DNA of 64,000 bases from Rhizobium sp. R634 (GCF_002211305.1 NZ_LOKW01000006.1:124001-188000); one strand, 5' to 3'; positions 26,252 to 36,601 are shown, counted from the first letter of the stretch. Notes: generated from the sequence alone by a model not told the origin. Made by a program: numbers and translations.

Positions 26252-27439
26252 ATGACGATCTCCAGCGGTAACACTGATCGATCGACCCGGCTTTGCCGCG
26301 ACGTGCTCTGCCTCGATGACTTTGAAATGAAGGCGCGGCGGCATCTTCCCAAGCCTCTGTTCGGTTATATCGCCGGTGCGACCGAAACCAATGCGTCGCT
26401 GCGGCACAACGCAGCGGCTTTCCAGGCCTATGCCTTCCGGCCTCGCGTCCTTCGGGACGTCTCGACGCGCAGCACAGAGACGAGCCTCTTCGGCAAAACT
26501 TATGCCGTACCGTTCGGCATCGCGCCGATGGGGATCAGTGCTCTGATGGCCTATCGAGGTGACATCGTGCTCGCGCAAGGAGCAGACCGATCGGGAATCC
26601 CGATGATCATCAGCGGTTCGTCACTCATCCCCCTGGAAGAGATAGCTGCGGCTTCGCCCGAAGCATGGTTTCAGGCGTATCTCCCCGGCGAACCCGACCG
26701 TATCGACGCTCTCATCGATCGCGTTGCCGCGGCCGGCATCCGCACGCTCCTGCTGACCGTCGACGTGGCCACCCTGCCAAATCGCGAAAACAATGTAAGG
26801 GCCGGGTTTTCGACGCCTTTGCGTCCTGGTGTGCGCTTGGCATGGCAGGGCATCTCGCACCCCCGCTGGACCGCCGGCACATTCCTGCGCACGATCGCCC
26901 GGCACGGCATTCCGCATTTTGAAAATTCCTATGCCACAAGGGGCGCGCCGATCATCTCCCAGAGTGTGACGCGTGATTTCGGCAAGCGTGATCATCTCAA
27001 CTGGGATCATTTGGAGCGAATACGCAAAAGGTGGTCCGGCAAGCTCGTGGTCAAGGGGATCATGCATCCTGAAGATGCGGCACGGGCTGCCGATACCGGG
27101 GCGGATGGAGTGATCGTCTCCAATCATGGCGGCCGCCAGCTCGACGGCACCGCATCTCCCCTTCAGGCGCTTCCGGAGATTGCGGCACGTGTTGGAGACG
27201 GCATTGCCGTCATGGTCGATGGCGGCATCAGGCGTGGAACTGATATCATGAAGGCGCTGGCGCTAGGGGCCTGCTTCGTGTTCGTGGGCCGGCCGTTTCT
27301 TTATGCTGCAGCCGTCGCGGGGCTACCGGGCGTGCTCAAGGCGGCGGACATCCTGAAGACGGAACTGCATAGCAATATGGCGCTGCTCGGCGTTACCAGG
27401 GTAAGCGATATTTCCGCGGACTACATCACCCGCGCATGA
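26252..27439 (+). CDS. lldD: FMN-dependent alpha-hydroxy-acid dehydrogenase (L-lactate dehydrogenase-like)
   Basis: The 395-residue TIM-barrel flavoenzyme matches the LldD/glycolate oxidase family. [12 protein letters not shown] and [18 protein letters not shown] bind [20 protein letters not shown] contains the catalytic His and substrate Arg, and [17 protein letters not shown] is the phosphate site. ATG 26252 fits the family N-terminus ([28 protein letters not shown] follows in two blocks). It is flanked by gene fragments of EEP and radC, suggesting arrival by recombination. The substrate could be lactate, mandelate or another 2-hydroxy acid. Confidence 0.88.
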   Translation: MTISSGNTDRSTRLCRDVLCLDDFEMKARRHLPKPLFGYIAGATETNASLRHNAAAFQAYAFRPRVLRDVSTRSTETSLFGKTYAVPFGIAPMGISALMAYRGDIVLAQGADRSGIPMIISGSSLIPLEEIAAASPEAWFQAYLPGEPDRIDALIDRVAAAGIRTLLLTVDVATLPNRENNVRAGFSTPLRPGVRLAWQGISHPRWTAGTFLRTIARHGIPHFENSYATRGAPIISQSVTRDFGKRDHLNWDHLERIRKRWSGKLVVKGIMHPEDAARAADTGADGVIVSNHGGRQLDGTASPLQALPEIAARVGDGIAVMVDGGIRRGTDIMKALALGACFVFVGRPFLYAAAVAGLPGVLKAADILKTELHSNMALLGVTRVSDISADYITRA

Positions 27440-27443
27440 ACAG

Positions 27444-27566
27444 TCGTCGCGCACGGACATCGATATGACGAAGGTGATCATCGACGCGACGAAGGCGCTT
27501 GATATCATCGTCCGTGACGAAATCATCATCGGCAAGGACGGCCATGTCAGCCAAGGCCCAAGCTGA
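27444..27566 (+). pseudogene. 3' fragment of a second radC
   Basis: Forty codons from just after the lldD stop read [13 protein letters not shown] then [19 protein letters not shown], with stop at 27564. They align with the C-terminus of intact RadC (29787-30599) at clearly less than full identity, so this is a diverged copy, not a recent duplication. The JAMM histidines lie upstream and are absent. There is no start codon or ribosome site. Confidence 0.8.
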
Positions 27567-27689
27567 TCAGAAAAGCACAGGTCCGGCTGAATCGGCAGCT
27601 GTAAAACAATCTGTAACATTGACCGGCTACCGATAGAGGAGCGACATTTTTGTCGCAAAATGATTCCATTTCCAATCCGAGGCTAGAGA

Positions 27690-29096
27690 ATGTTTCAGTA
27701 CGATCTCGTTGTGGTGGGTAGCGGTCCCGCAGGGCGCCGCGGCGCGATCCAGGCTGCGAAACTCGGCAAAAAGGTGCTCGTCATCGAGCAGGGCAAACGC
27801 GTCGGCGGCGTGTCCGTTCATACCGGCACGATCCCCTCGAAAACGCTGCGCGAGACGGCGCTCAATCTTTCCGGCTGGCGCGAACGCGGCTTCTATGGCC
27901 GGTCCTATCGCGTCAAGCAGGAGATCAGCGCCGAGGATCTGCGCCGCCGTCTGCTCATTACGCTCAACCATGAGGTGGAAGTGCTCGAGCATCAGTTCGC
28001 CCGCAATCGTGTGCACCATATGCGCGGTAAGGCGAGCTTCGTCGATGCGTCGACGCTCCAGGTCGTCAAGGATGACGGCGAAATTACCCAGGTCAGCGGC
28101 GCCAGCATTCTGCTCGCCGTCGGCACCAAGCCTTTCCGCCCCGATTACATGCCTTTCGACGGCAAGACCGTTCTCGACAGCGACGAGCTGCTCGATATCG
28201 AAGAACTGCCGCGCACGATGATTGTCATCGGCGCCGGCGTTATCGGCATCGAATATGCGACGATCTTTTCGGCGCTGGATACTGCCGTGACCGTCATCGA
28301 TCCGAAGTCGACCATGCTCGACTTCATCGACAAGGAAATTATCGAGGATTTCACCTACCAGCTGCGCGACCGCAATATGAAGCTGCTGCTCGGCACGAAG
28401 GCCGATAAGGTCGAGCGGCTGGACACCGGCAAGGTGCAGCTGACACTCGACAACGGCCGCCACCTCGTGACCGACATGGTGCTTTTTGCCGCCGGTCGCA
28501 TGGGCGCGACCGATACGCTCAACCTTGAGGCCATTGGCCTCGAGGCAGACAACCGCGGTCGCCTCAAGGTCAATCCGGAGACCTTCCAGACCTCCGTGCC
28601 GAATGTCTACGCCGCCGGCGATGTCGTCGGCTTTCCGAGCCTCGCCTCGACCTCGATGGAACAGGGCCGCATCGCCGCCCGCGTCGCGATCGGCGCGGTC
28701 GCCAAGGAGCCGCAGAAATATTTCCCTTACGGCATCTATGCCGTGCCGGAGATTTCGACATGCGGCCTGACCGAAGAGGAGATGAAGGAGCGCGGCATTC
28801 CCTATGAATGCGGCATCGCCCGCTTCCGCGAGACCTCGCGCGGCCACATCATGGGCCTCGACACCGGGCTTCTGAAGCTGATCTTCTCCCTGAAGACGCG
28901 CCGCCTGCTCGGCGTGCATATCGTCGGCGAAGGCGCCACCGAACTGGTGCATATCGGCCAGGCGGTGCTCAATCTCAAAGGCACGGTCGAATATTTCGTC
29001 GAAAACACCTTCAACTATCCGACGCTGGCCGAAGCCTACAAGATCGCCGGCCTCGATGCCTGGAACCGGATGGGCGACATCAAGTCGGAACTCTAA
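27690..29096 (+). CDS. sthA: Soluble pyridine nucleotide transhydrogenase
   Basis: SthA moves hydride between NADPH and NAD+. The 468-residue flavoprotein has the FAD motif VVVGSGPAGRRGAIQAA, GGVSVHTGTIPSKTLRE where disulfide reductases carry CxxxxC, and the NAD motif VIGAGVIGIEYATIF. No redox cysteine pair is present, as expected for SthA and not for lipoamide dehydrogenase. The dimerisation domain ends the chain. A mosaic repeat follows directly after the stop. Confidence 0.93.
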   Translation: MFQYDLVVVGSGPAGRRGAIQAAKLGKKVLVIEQGKRVGGVSVHTGTIPSKTLRETALNLSGWRERGFYGRSYRVKQEISAEDLRRRLLITLNHEVEVLEHQFARNRVHHMRGKASFVDASTLQVVKDDGEITQVSGASILLAVGTKPFRPDYMPFDGKTVLDSDELLDIEELPRTMIVIGAGVIGIEYATIFSALDTAVTVIDPKSTMLDFIDKEIIEDFTYQLRDRNMKLLLGTKADKVERLDTGKVQLTLDNGRHLVTDMVLFAAGRMGATDTLNLEAIGLEADNRGRLKVNPETFQTSVPNVYAAGDVVGFPSLASTSMEQGRIAARVAIGAVAKEPQKYFPYGIYAVPEISTCGLTEEEMKERGIPYECGIARFRETSRGHIMGLDTGLLKLIFSLKTRRLLGVHIVGEGATELVHIGQAVLNLKGTVEYFVENTFNYPTLAEAYKIAGLDAWNRMGDIKSEL

Positions 29097-29202
29097 AGCA
29101 TGTCGCGCAAAAGTGTGCAGCGGTTTTGCGGCAAAGACATGCGAGAAAGCAAACCCTAAAGCGCAAGGAGCGAATCTGAAAGATCGCGACGCGCTTTAGG
29201 GC
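29097..29202. repeat. RIME-type intergenic mosaic repeat
   Basis: Two palindromes lie in about 105 bp. GCATGTC (29098-29104) pairs with GACATGC (29136-29142), with an inner GCAAAA/TTTTGC. CCCTAAAGCGC (29154-29164) pairs with GCGCTTTAGGG (29191-29201). This matches the Rhizobium-specific intergenic mosaic element pattern. Only this copy was noticed in the window. Confidence 0.8.
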
Positions 29203-29254
29203 TGACCGCAGCGTCGGCGTTTAAATCCGGCCGCCAAAACGGAGCCGAAGGACA

Positions 29255-29757
29255 GTGCGGATCATTTCGCTGAACACATGGGGCGGCAGGCTGCACGAGG
29301 CCCTGATCGCCTATGTCAGGCAGGCCGATCCCGACATGCTATGCGTGCAGGAGGTGCTGCGGGCGCCGGGTGCGGCCCCCGGGATGGGCGATCTATCGTG
29401 ATGCGGGGATGGAACTGCCGCAGCGCGCCAATCTCTTCGAAGAAATCAGCACGGTCCTGCCCGGCCATGACGGTTTCTTCTGCCCGACATCGAGAGGCGA
29501 ACTTTTCGACGGCGACACAACAATCTCTGCCGAATTCGGATTGGCGACCTTCGTGCGCAAATCATATTCCGTCATCGCCCAGGGTCTGGATTTCGTGCAT
29601 GGCCATTATTCCCGCGATGGCTGGGGACAACACCCGCGGCCGCGGAATGCCCATTGCATCCGCCTCTTCAGCCACCGGCATGCTTCCAGCGTGACGATCG
29701 CCCATATGCATGGCATGCGGGACCCCGCGGGCAAGGGCGATAGGCGGCTGGAACGTG
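29255..29757 (+). pseudogene. Frameshifted 5' half of an EEP-family gene
   Basis: From GTG 29255 the frame reads VRIISLNTWGGRLHEAL then DPDMLCVQEVLRAPGAAPG and stops at 29399. The catalytic Glu is in QEV. One base of shift near the CCCCC run at about 29375 restores the family sequence in another frame: GWAIYRDAGMELPQRANLF and onward to IAHMHGMRDPAGKGD near 29741. The gene then ends abruptly against the 3' end of radC, missing the part with GDFN and SDH motifs. Those motifs are found inverted at 25782-26120. It therefore carries both a frameshift and a truncation. Confidence 0.8.
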
Positions 29758-29786
29758 GCATGTCGGCGTTCAGCCCCTGTGGTCCT

Positions 29787-30599
29787 TCAGATCAGCTTCA
29801 GCCCCTTCAGGCTGACATGGCCGTCCTTGCCGATGATGACGTGGTCGTGGACGGTGATGTCAAGCGCTTTTGCTGCCTCGATGATCACCTTGGTCATGTC
29901 GATATCGGCGCGTGACGGCGTCGGATCGCCGGACGGGTGGTTGTGCACGAGGATCATCGCCGTTGCCGAAAGCTCGAGCGCGCGTTTGACCACCTCGCGC
30001 GGATAGACCGGCGTATGATCGACGGTGCCGCGGCCCTGCACTTCGTCGGCGATCAGCACGTTGCGCTTGTCGAGGAAGAGAATGCGGAACTGTTCGCGCG
30101 TCTCATGCGCCATGGCCGCATGGCAATATTGGATGACCGAGGACCAGGAGGACAGGACCTGCTTGTTCCTGAGTTCGCTCTTCAGGGTTCGCTGGGCGAC
30201 GGTAGAGATCAGCTTCAGGTCGAGCGCCACGGCCTCGCCGACGCCCTTGACCTCCGTCAGCAGCGACGCGGGCGCGCCGAAGACGCCGGCGAGCGAGCCG
30301 AAGCGTTCGATCAGCGCCTTGGCGATCGGCTTGGTGTCGCGCCGCGGGATCAGGCGGAAGAGCAAGAGCTCGAGGATTTCGTAGTCGGCAAGAGCGGTCT
30401 CGCCTTGTTCGCGGAAGCGGTCGCGCAACCGCTCGCGATGGCCGTGATAATGCTCCTGGACCGCAAGCGAAGCGGGCAGGGCGGCCTTCGCATTCCCGGC
30501 AGGTGGTTTTCCCGGCCGGCCGAAGAACGAGCGTTCATCGGCGGCAACGGGCTCCTCGAAAGGCAGTTCGTCGGAAGAGGGAACGGGCCCTTTCGCCAT
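29787..30599 (-). CDS. radC: RadC-family JAMM protein
   Basis: The 270-residue protein has an N-terminal helix-hairpin-helix region ([18 protein letters not shown]) and a JAB/JAMM metalloprotease-like domain with [16 protein letters not shown], providing HxH and Asp ligands. The cellular role of RadC is unresolved; the old DNA-repair assignment was withdrawn. ATG 30599 lies four bases after the map stop; an in-frame start at 30644 is inside map and was rejected. A diverged 3' fragment of a second radC occurs at 27444-27566. Confidence 0.93.
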   Translation of the reverse strand: MAKGPVPSSDELPFEEPVAADERSFFGRPGKPPAGNAKAALPASLAVQEHYHGHRERLRDRFREQGETALADYEILELLLFRLIPRRDTKPIAKALIERFGSLAGVFGAPASLLTEVKGVGEAVALDLKLISTVAQRTLKSELRNKQVLSSWSSVIQYCHAAMAHETREQFRILFLDKRNVLIADEVQGRGTVDHTPVYPREVVKRALELSATAMILVHNHPSGDPTPSRADIDMTKVIIEAAKALDITVHDHVIIGKDGHVSLKGLKLI

Positions 30600-30603
30600 C
30601 GGA

Positions 30604-31440
30604 TCACCCGCTGAGCGATGGCAGGCCGGGGCGGTCGAGGCCATTGGGCGACAGCGTGAAGATCTCGCAGCCGTTGGCGGTGACGCCGACGGTATGTTCG
30701 TACTGCGCCGAAAGCGAGCGGTCGCGGGTCACCGCCGTCCAGCCGTCGGCGAGCACCTTCACATGCGGCCGGCCGAGATTGATCATCGGCTCGATGGTGA
30801 AGATCATGCCTTCGCGCAACTCCGGCCCCTCGTTGGCGCGGCCGTAATGCAGGATATTCGGCGAATCGTGGAACAGCCGGCCGACGCCGTGGCCGCAGAA
30901 ATCACGGACCACCGAGCAGCGCTCGGCCTCGGCATAGGCCTGGATCGCCTCGCCGATCGCGCCGGTGCGGGCGCCGGGCCGGACGGCGGCGATGCCGCGC
31001 ATCAGCGATTCGTAGGTCACCTCGAGCAGCCGCTCGGCCGCGCGTTTGATCGTGCCGACGGGATACATCCGGCTGGAATCGCCGTGCCAGCCGTCGAGCA
31101 CGAAGGTGACGTCGATATTGACGATATCGCCTTCGCGTAGCGGCTTGTCGTTCGGAATGCCGTGGCAGACGACGTGGTTGATCGAGGTGCAGGTCGATTT
31201 GGTGTAGCCGCGATAGTTCAGCGTCGCCGGATAGGCACCGTGATCCATGCCGAAATCGAAGACGAATCGGTCGATGTCATCGGTCACCAGTCCCGGCTTG
31301 ACGATATCGGCGAGCGCGTCGAGGCAGCGCGCGGTCAGCTGGCACGCCCTGCGCATGCCTTCGAATGCTTCCGAGTCGTAAAGCCGGATGGCGCCCGTAT
31401 TCTTCGGGGGCGCGGAAGAGGCTTCGATATAGTTCACCAT
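30604..31440 (-). CDS. map: Methionine aminopeptidase, type I
   Basis: Map removes the initiator Met from nascent proteins. The 278 residues contain the pita-bread metal ligands: Asp in [11 protein letters not shown] and in WHGDSSRMY, His in [13 protein letters not shown], Glu in IFTIEPMI, and a final Glu region near the C-terminus. Codons 1-20 are an N-terminal extension. It is the first gene of a map-radC operon on the minus strand. Confidence 0.94.
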   Translation of the reverse strand: MVNYIEASSAPPKNTGAIRLYDSEAFEGMRRACQLTARCLDALADIVKPGLVTDDIDRFVFDFGMDHGAYPATLNYRGYTKSTCTSINHVVCHGIPNDKPLREGDIVNIDVTFVLDGWHGDSSRMYPVGTIKRAAERLLEVTYESLMRGIAAVRPGARTGAIGEAIQAYAEAERCSVVRDFCGHGVGRLFHDSPNILHYGRANEGPELREGMIFTIEPMINLGRPHVKVLADGWTAVTRDRSLSAQYEHTVGVTANGCEIFTLSPNGLDRPGLPSLSG

Positions 31441-31688
31441 TGCAGGGCCTTAGCAAAGAATATTAGATTTGTTCATAATGCAGCTATGCCGGGTTCGTCC
31501 ATCGCGATCAACCGCGGGGGCGATAATTCTGAACCGATCCGATCCGCCGAGCGCGCGGCTTTCCGCATCCCTTCGGGATCAAATCGCCGGTCCGGCCGGA
31601 ATATCCACAATCTTCCCAAGGAGATAGGATTGATCGGATGAAATCCCCCAGCTACTCACCGATTGGTGACAGCGGGGAAGGGTCGGTC

Positions 31689-32345
31689 ATGCTGAATGAA
31701 GTCGTAGAAATTGAAACTTTGCCTCAAACGGTGGAGCCGGAACGGCGCGTGCGCGACCGCGGCGCCACCGAGCGCGCCATCCTTGCCGCAGCCAAGAGCC
31801 TGCTGGCCGCGGAAGGCTTCCAGAATTTCGGCATCAATGCCGTCGCCCGCCGCGCCGGCTGCGACAAGCAGCTGATCTATCGCTATTATGGCGGCCTCGA
31901 CGGGCTGGTCGAGGCGATCGGCGCCGATCTCGGCAACTGGGTGAGGGATCGCATCCCCGAAGATGCCGGCGGCATGTTCCTGCTGACCTATGGCGACCTG
32001 ATGGAGCGGCTGGCGCTTCTGCTGCTCGATGCTTTGCGGAGCGATCCGCTGATGCGTCGCATCCTCGCCTGGGAAATATCGGAAAACACCGAGCAGGTGA
32101 GGCGGCTTTCCGAAGCGCGCTCGAAGGCGCTCGCTCTCTGGCTGGAGCGCATGCGCGGCTCGCTGGCACCGCCGAAGGGCGTGGACATAGGCGCCCTCAA
32201 CGCCGTCATCATTGCCGCGATCCAGCATCTTGTGCTTGCCGGCGCTGCAGGCGGGCAGTGCGCAGGTCTGGCGCTGAAGACGCCCAAGGACTGGGAGAAG
32301 GCGGCCACCGCGCTGAAGCGGATCGTGCGCGGCGTCTACGGCTGA
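31689..32345 (+). CDS. TetR-family transcriptional regulator
   Basis: The protein has a TetR helix-turn-helix: ILAAAKSLLAAEGFQNFGINAVARRAGCDKQLIYRYYGGLDGL, seen as adjoining blocks, about 40 residues in. The C-terminal ligand domain is less conserved and the effector is unknown. ATG 31689 (218 residues) has GGGGAAGGG six bases upstream; an in-frame ATG at 31638 is possible but its AAGGAG is 14 bases away. It diverges from map, and two small membrane genes follow. Confidence 0.85.
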   Translation: MLNEVVEIETLPQTVEPERRVRDRGATERAILAAAKSLLAAEGFQNFGINAVARRAGCDKQLIYRYYGGLDGLVEAIGADLGNWVRDRIPEDAGGMFLLTYGDLMERLALLLLDALRSDPLMRRILAWEISENTEQVRRLSEARSKALALWLERMRGSLAPPKGVDIGALNAVIIAAIQHLVLAGAAGGQCAGLALKTPKDWEKAATALKRIVRGVYG

Positions 32346-32474
32346 TCGCTCTTCATCCACAGGGGCCGGCTGCCGCGTTAACCTTAATGAATGGTTTACG
32401 TTGCGTGGGGGTGGTTAACCCGACAGTGTGGCGGTCAGCAGAGATGATACGAGTAGAGTGTCGAGTTGACGTCC

Positions 32475-32648
32475 ATGGGAGCCAAAATCGCTAAAGCCTT
32501 GTTGCTCGGGACCGCGGTGATGTTCTTCGCGGTCCTGGCGCTGGATATTGCGATTCCCGCGCTGGTGCTGTGCACCATGGCATTGTCGATCTGGCTGGTC
32601 TCTCTCGATCTGCCCGTCACGCGCAAGCATGGAGGAGAGGCCGCATGA
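32475..32648 (+). CDS. Small two-helix membrane protein
   Basis: The 57-residue protein has two hydrophobic segments (ALLLGTAVMFFAVLALDI and IPALVLCTMALSIWLVSL). I do not recognise a family. It overlaps the next gene by four bases (ATGA), so the two are likely cotranscribed and translationally coupled. The start ATG 32475 is preferred over TTG 32466. Confidence 0.6.
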   Translation: MGAKIAKALLLGTAVMFFAVLALDIAIPALVLCTMALSIWLVSLDLPVTRKHGGEAA

Positions 32649-32977
32649 AGTGGTTTCTGATCTTCTGGGCCGGCCCCATCGTCTTTCTGGGCGGATGGTA
32701 CTGGCTTTCCTATTACGACATGAATTTCGGCATCTTCATGCTGACACGGCAGGTCCATGACCTGACCTTCCAGCTCTATGGCGAAGCGCTGGGTGTTCCG
32801 CCCGAGACCATTCCGCCGCTCGTTGCCCGCGCGATCGCCGTCGACAGCCTCGTCGTCTTCGCCATTCTCGCTTTCAGAAAACGCAAGTCGATCATCGCCT
32901 GGTGGAGAGCGCGTCAGGCGCTGAATTCGTCTCCAGCGGACCTTGCCAGCAAGGAAAGCCTGTCGAGGGCGCCCTGA
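32645..32977 (+). CDS. Conserved rhizobial membrane protein of unknown function
   Basis: The 110-residue protein opens with [20 protein letters not shown], a membrane helix, and has a second hydrophobic segment around [15 protein letters not shown]. The soluble part between ([20 protein letters not shown]) looks conserved in rhizobia from memory, with no known role. The last 64 bases overlap the 3' end of ruvX on the other strand. Confidence 0.75.
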   Translation: MKWFLIFWAGPIVFLGGWYWLSYYDMNFGIFMLTRQVHDLTFQLYGEALGVPPETIPPLVARAIAVDSLVVFAILAFRKRKSIIAWWRARQALNSSPADLASKESLSRAP

Positions 32978-33408
32978 AGAATGAAGCTTGCCGCGGCCGA
33001 ATCGATCCGTTCGGCCCGCTTGGCGCGCGAGACGTCCATTTCGAGCAGCGCCCGTTCCGCCGCCACCGTCGAAAGCCGCTCGTCCCAGTACACGAAGGGC
33101 AGCGCCGTCTTCTGCTCCATATTGCGCACGAAGGCGCGTGTTGCCTGCACACGCGGCCCCGCCGAGCCGTCCATGTTCATCGGCAGGCCGATGACGAAGC
33201 CTGCGATCTTTTCGGCTGAGGCAAAGTCCAGCAGCGCCTCGGCGTCGATGGTGAATTTGACCCGGCGGATTACCGGGCGCGGCGTGGCGAAGCGCCGCCC
33301 GAGATCGGACATCGAAAGCCCGATCGTCTTGGTGCCGAGATCGAGGCCCGCGATCGCCTGTCCAGGGGAAAGCGCCTCGCCCATTTCCTCGATCGTCAGC
33401 ACCGTCAT
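32914..33408 (-). CDS. ruvX: Holliday junction resolvase-like protein YqgF/RuvX
   Basis: The RNase H-like fold protein of 164 residues starts near [17 protein letters not shown] (first Asp), with [16 protein letters not shown] and [12 protein letters not shown] (catalytic Glu region) and [13 protein letters not shown] at the end. YqgF-family proteins are implicated in pre-16S rRNA 5' maturation and junction processing. The length is usual for alphaproteobacteria. Its 3' end overlaps that of the convergent membrane protein gene. Confidence 0.92.
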   Translation of the reverse strand: MTVLTIEEMGEALSPGQAIAGLDLGTKTIGLSMSDLGRRFATPRPVIRRVKFTIDAEALLDFASAEKIAGFVIGLPMNMDGSAGPRVQATRAFVRNMEQKTALPFVYWDERLSTVAAERALLEMDVSRAKRAERIDSAAASFILQGALDRLSLLARSAGDEFSA

Positions 33409-33521
33409 CGCCGTCTCGTCCCGTCAAAAGAAATTGAAGCCGCCGCCGCTTTCCTTTGCAGGCGCATGAGATATGTCCTTACCATCGAAATCAGATTTTG
33501 CATCACGTTAGGAGAGATTTC

Positions 33522-34226
33522 ATGAAGATCACCTGGCTCGGCCATTCTGCCTTCCGTATCGAGACCGGCAACGCGAAGATCCTGCTCGATCCGTTCCTCA
33601 CCCACAACGCTTCCTTTTCCGGCCAGGATATCAAGGATGTTTCGTCAGGCATCACCCACATTCTGCTGACGCATGGCCATGGCGACCATGTCGGCGATAC
33701 CGTAGCGCTCGCCAGGGAAACCGGCGCCGTCGTTCTCGCCAATGCCGATCTCGCCGCATGGCTGGGGTCCAAGGGCGTCGACAGGATCGAGATGGGCAAT
33801 ACCGGCGGCACGATCACGCTCGGCGGTTTCTCCGCAACCTTCACCAATGCGCTGCATTCCTCCGCCCAGATCACCGAGGACGGCGTCTCGCATGCGCTCG
33901 GCAACGCCAACGGCCTGATGCTGCATTTCGACGACGAGGCATCGATCTTCGCCATGGGCGATACCGATATTTTCTCCGACATGGCGCTGATCAACGAACT
34001 GCATCAGCCCGATATCGGCTTCGTGCCGATCGGCGACCGTTTCACCATGGGCGGCGCGGTGGCCGCACTCGCCTGCCAGCGCTATTTCAGCTTCAAGATG
34101 GCGATCCCCTGCCACTTCGGCACCTTCCCGATCATCGACCAGACGGCCGATAAATTCGTTGCCGGCATGGAGGGAGCGAAGACCGAAGCGAAGGCGATGA
34201 AGCCTGCCGAGAGCCTGTCGATCTGA
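33522..34226 (+). CDS. UPF0173-type metallo-beta-lactamase-fold hydrolase
   Basis: The 234-residue protein begins [16 protein letters not shown] and has the metal motif [12 protein letters not shown], with later ligands in [10 protein letters not shown] and [10 protein letters not shown]. This matches the UPF0173 family of metal-dependent hydrolases, whose substrate is unknown. ATG 33522 has TTAGGAGAG upstream; a longer in-frame frame from 33456 has no site. It diverges from ruvX. Confidence 0.9.
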   Translation: MKITWLGHSAFRIETGNAKILLDPFLTHNASFSGQDIKDVSSGITHILLTHGHGDHVGDTVALARETGAVVLANADLAAWLGSKGVDRIEMGNTGGTITLGGFSATFTNALHSSAQITEDGVSHALGNANGLMLHFDDEASIFAMGDTDIFSDMALINELHQPDIGFVPIGDRFTMGGAVAALACQRYFSFKMAIPCHFGTFPIIDQTADKFVAGMEGAKTEAKAMKPAESLSI

Positions 34227-34236
34227 CGAAACCCCG

Positions 34237-34264
34237 TTGCACAGCGCGGACATGGCCTTTATAG
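34237..34264 (+). promoter_or_regulatory. Candidate promoter of gatCA
   Basis: TTGCAC and TTATAG are separated by 16 bp, ending about 32 bp before gatC. This is a reasonable sigma-70 match, not tested. Confidence 0.45.
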
Positions 34265-34295
34265 CGGGTAGGAAAAATCCCATCCGGAGAATGCC

Positions 34296-34583
34296 ATGTC
34301 CGTCGATCTCGCCACCGTCAAGCGCGTTGCTCGCCTTGCCCGTATTGCCGTCTCCGAGGATGAGGCAAACCGCATGGTTGGCGAATTGAACGGCATCCTC
34401 GGCTTCGTCGAGCAGCTCTCCGAAGTCAATGTCGATGGCGTCGAGGCGATGACCTCGGTGACGCCGATGGCGATGAAGAAGCGTACCGACGAGGTGACCG
34501 ACGGCAACAAACCGGCCGATGTCGTCGCCAATGCGCCGGTCACCGATCACAATTTTTTCCTGGTGCCGAAAGTCGTCGAATAG
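34296..34583 (+). CDS. gatC: Asp-tRNA(Asn)/Glu-tRNA(Gln) amidotransferase subunit C
   Basis: GatC holds the GatCAB amidotransferase together. The 95 residues begin [20 protein letters not shown] and contain [20 protein letters not shown], both typical. ATG 34296 lies behind a GGAGAA. gatA follows after 57 bp; gatB is 4.6 kb downstream. Confidence 0.94.
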   Translation: MSVDLATVKRVARLARIAVSEDEANRMVGELNGILGFVEQLSEVNVDGVEAMTSVTPMAMKKRTDEVTDGNKPADVVANAPVTDHNFFLVPKVVE

Positions 34584-34640
34584 GGCTCGAAGCCTGTTTT
34601 CGACCCTGTTGCCCATTCAAAGATCTGAAGCGAAAACACG

Positions 34641-36122
34641 ATGAGCGAACTCACCAGCCTGACCATTGCCGAAGCCCGCCAGAAGCTGCGCGCCAAGGAA
34701 ATCAGCGCAGTCGAACTCACCGAAGCCTATATCTCGGCGATCGATGCGGCCAATGGCCGGCTCAATGCCTATGTGAAAACGACGCCGGATCTCGCCCGCG
34801 TCATGGCTCGCAAATCCGATGAGCGCATCGCTGCCGGCAAGGCGGGAGAGCTTGAAGGCATTCCGCTCGGCATCAAGGATCTCTTCGCCACCGTCGGCGT
34901 GCACACCCAGGCTTGCAGCCATATTCTCGATGGGTTCGAGCCGCGTTATGAATCGACGGTGACGCAAAACCTCTGGGACGACGGCGCCGTCATGCTCGGC
35001 AAGCTGAACATGGACGAATTCGCCATGGGCTCGTCCAACGAGACCTCCTATTACGGCCCGGTGATCAATCCCTGGCGGGCCGGCGGGTCCAACCAGCAGC
35101 TCGTTCCGGGCGGCTCCTCCGGCGGCTCGGCCGCAGCCGTCGCCGCGCATCTTTGCGCCGGCGCCACCGCGACCGATACGGGCGGCTCGATCCGCCAGCC
35201 GGCGGCCTTCACCGGCACCGTCGGCATCAAGCCCACCTATGGCCGCTGCTCGCGCTGGGGCACCGTCGCCTTCGCATCCTCGCTCGACCAGGCCGGCCCG
35301 ATCGCCCGCGACGTGCGCGATGCGGCAATCCTTCTGAAGTCGATGGCAAGCGTCGACGCCAAGGACACGACGTCGGTCGATCTGCCCGTGCCTGATTACG
35401 AAGCGGCCCTCGGCCAGTCGCTGAAGGGCATGAAGATCGGCATTCCGAACGAATACCGCGTCGATGGCATGCCCGAGGAGATCGAGACCCTCTGGCGCCA
35501 GGGCATTGCCTGGCTGAAGGATGCCGGCGCCGAGATCGTCGATATCTCGCTGCCGCACACGAAATATGCTCTTCCGGCCTATTACATCGTCGCTCCCGCC
35601 GAGGCGTCCTCGAACCTCGCGCGCTACGACGGCGTGCGCTACGGTCTGCGCGTCGACGGCAAGGATATTGTCGACATGTACGAGAAGACGCGCGCTGCCG
35701 GCTTCGGCCAGGAGGTCAAACGCCGCATCATGATCGGCACCTATGTGCTGTCGGCCGGTTATTACGATGCCTATTACATCCGCGCCCAGAAGGTCCGCAC
35801 GCTGATCAAGCGTGATTTCGAGCTCGCCTTCGATGCCGGTGTCGATGCCATCCTGACGCCGGCCACACCATCCTCGGCCTTCGGCATCGCCGATGAGAAC
35901 CTCGCCGCCGATCCGGTGAAGATGTATCTGAACGACATCTTCACGGTGACGGTCAACATGGCCGGCCTGCCGGGCATCGCCGTGCCCGCCGGCCTCGACC
36001 AGAAGGGCCTGCCGCTCGGCCTGCAGCTGATCGGCAAGGCCTTTGACGAGGAAACCCTCTTCAAGACCGCCCACGTCATCGAACAGGCCGCCGGCAAATT
36101 CACGCCGGCCAAGTGGTGGTAA
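34641..36122 (+). CDS. gatA: Asp-tRNA(Asn)/Glu-tRNA(Gln) amidotransferase subunit A
   Basis: GatA is the amidase that releases ammonia from glutamine for transamidation of Glu-tRNA(Gln) or Asp-tRNA(Asn). The Ser-cisSer-Lys triad is present: Lys in [12 protein letters not shown], cis-Ser in [10 protein letters not shown] and the nucleophile Ser in [13 protein letters not shown]. Length is 493 residues. A GNAT gene begins within its last codons (10-bp overlap). Confidence 0.96.
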   Translation: MSELTSLTIAEARQKLRAKEISAVELTEAYISAIDAANGRLNAYVKTTPDLARVMARKSDERIAAGKAGELEGIPLGIKDLFATVGVHTQACSHILDGFEPRYESTVTQNLWDDGAVMLGKLNMDEFAMGSSNETSYYGPVINPWRAGGSNQQLVPGGSSGGSAAAVAAHLCAGATATDTGGSIRQPAAFTGTVGIKPTYGRCSRWGTVAFASSLDQAGPIARDVRDAAILLKSMASVDAKDTTSVDLPVPDYEAALGQSLKGMKIGIPNEYRVDGMPEEIETLWRQGIAWLKDAGAEIVDISLPHTKYALPAYYIVAPAEASSNLARYDGVRYGLRVDGKDIVDMYEKTRAAGFGQEVKRRIMIGTYVLSAGYYDAYYIRAQKVRTLIKRDFELAFDAGVDAILTPATPSSAFGIADENLAADPVKMYLNDIFTVTVNMAGLPGIAVPAGLDQKGLPLGLQLIGKAFDEETLFKTAHVIEQAAGKFTPAKWW

Positions 36123-36601
36123 CGGGCCTCACGATCCGCACGATAACGCCTGCCGACCATAAAACGGTCGGCGCCGTCGGCTTCGCCGCTTGGGCCGCAG
36201 GCGAGGCTTTTGAGGATTGCTATCGCGATCCCGATGTCATGGCCAAGGTACGGCAAGAGTTCGTCGTCTTTCCCCATGAGACGAAGGGTGAGATCTTCGT
36301 TGCCGAACTAGCGGACGATATCGTCGGCTGGGGTGCGCGGGAAGATGAACGGAACTATGTGTCCGATCTCTGGGTACATCCGGATTATCAGGGTAGGGGT
36401 GTCGGCCGGGCTCTGCTGTTGCATTTATGTGAGTTGATGGCGAACGAAGGGCTGGCGACGGTCCGTCTCGACACACACGCCAGGAATGCGCTCGCGATCC
36501 GTCTTTACGAACGTTGCGGCTTCACCATCATCCGGCATGATGTCGAATTTTCCAAGAGCATGGGCGTCGCCCTCGAAAGGTGCATATGGAGAAGCGGTTG
36601 A
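36113..36601 (+). CDS. GNAT-family N-acetyltransferase
   Basis: The 162-residue protein has the acetyl-CoA loop [20 protein letters not shown] (Q/RxxGxG/A) and the C-terminal [15 protein letters not shown] typical of GNAT enzymes. The substrate is unknown. The start is GTG 36113 (GTG 36116 is equally possible), overlapping gatA, so it depends on gatCA transcription. An 8-bp hairpin (36611-36630) lies downstream without a T tract. Confidence 0.85.
   Translation: MVVTGLTIRTITPADHKTVGAVGFAAWAAGEAFEDCYRDPDVMAKVRQEFVVFPHETKGEIFVAELADDIVGWGAREDERNYVSDLWVHPDYQGRGVGRALLLHLCELMANEGLATVRLDTHARNALAIRLYERCGFTIIRHDVEFSKSMGVALERCIWRSG

Noticed and set aside
32466..32474. TTG start for the small two-helix protein
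   Set aside because: ATG 32475 is better and keeps the hydrophobic segment near the N-terminus.
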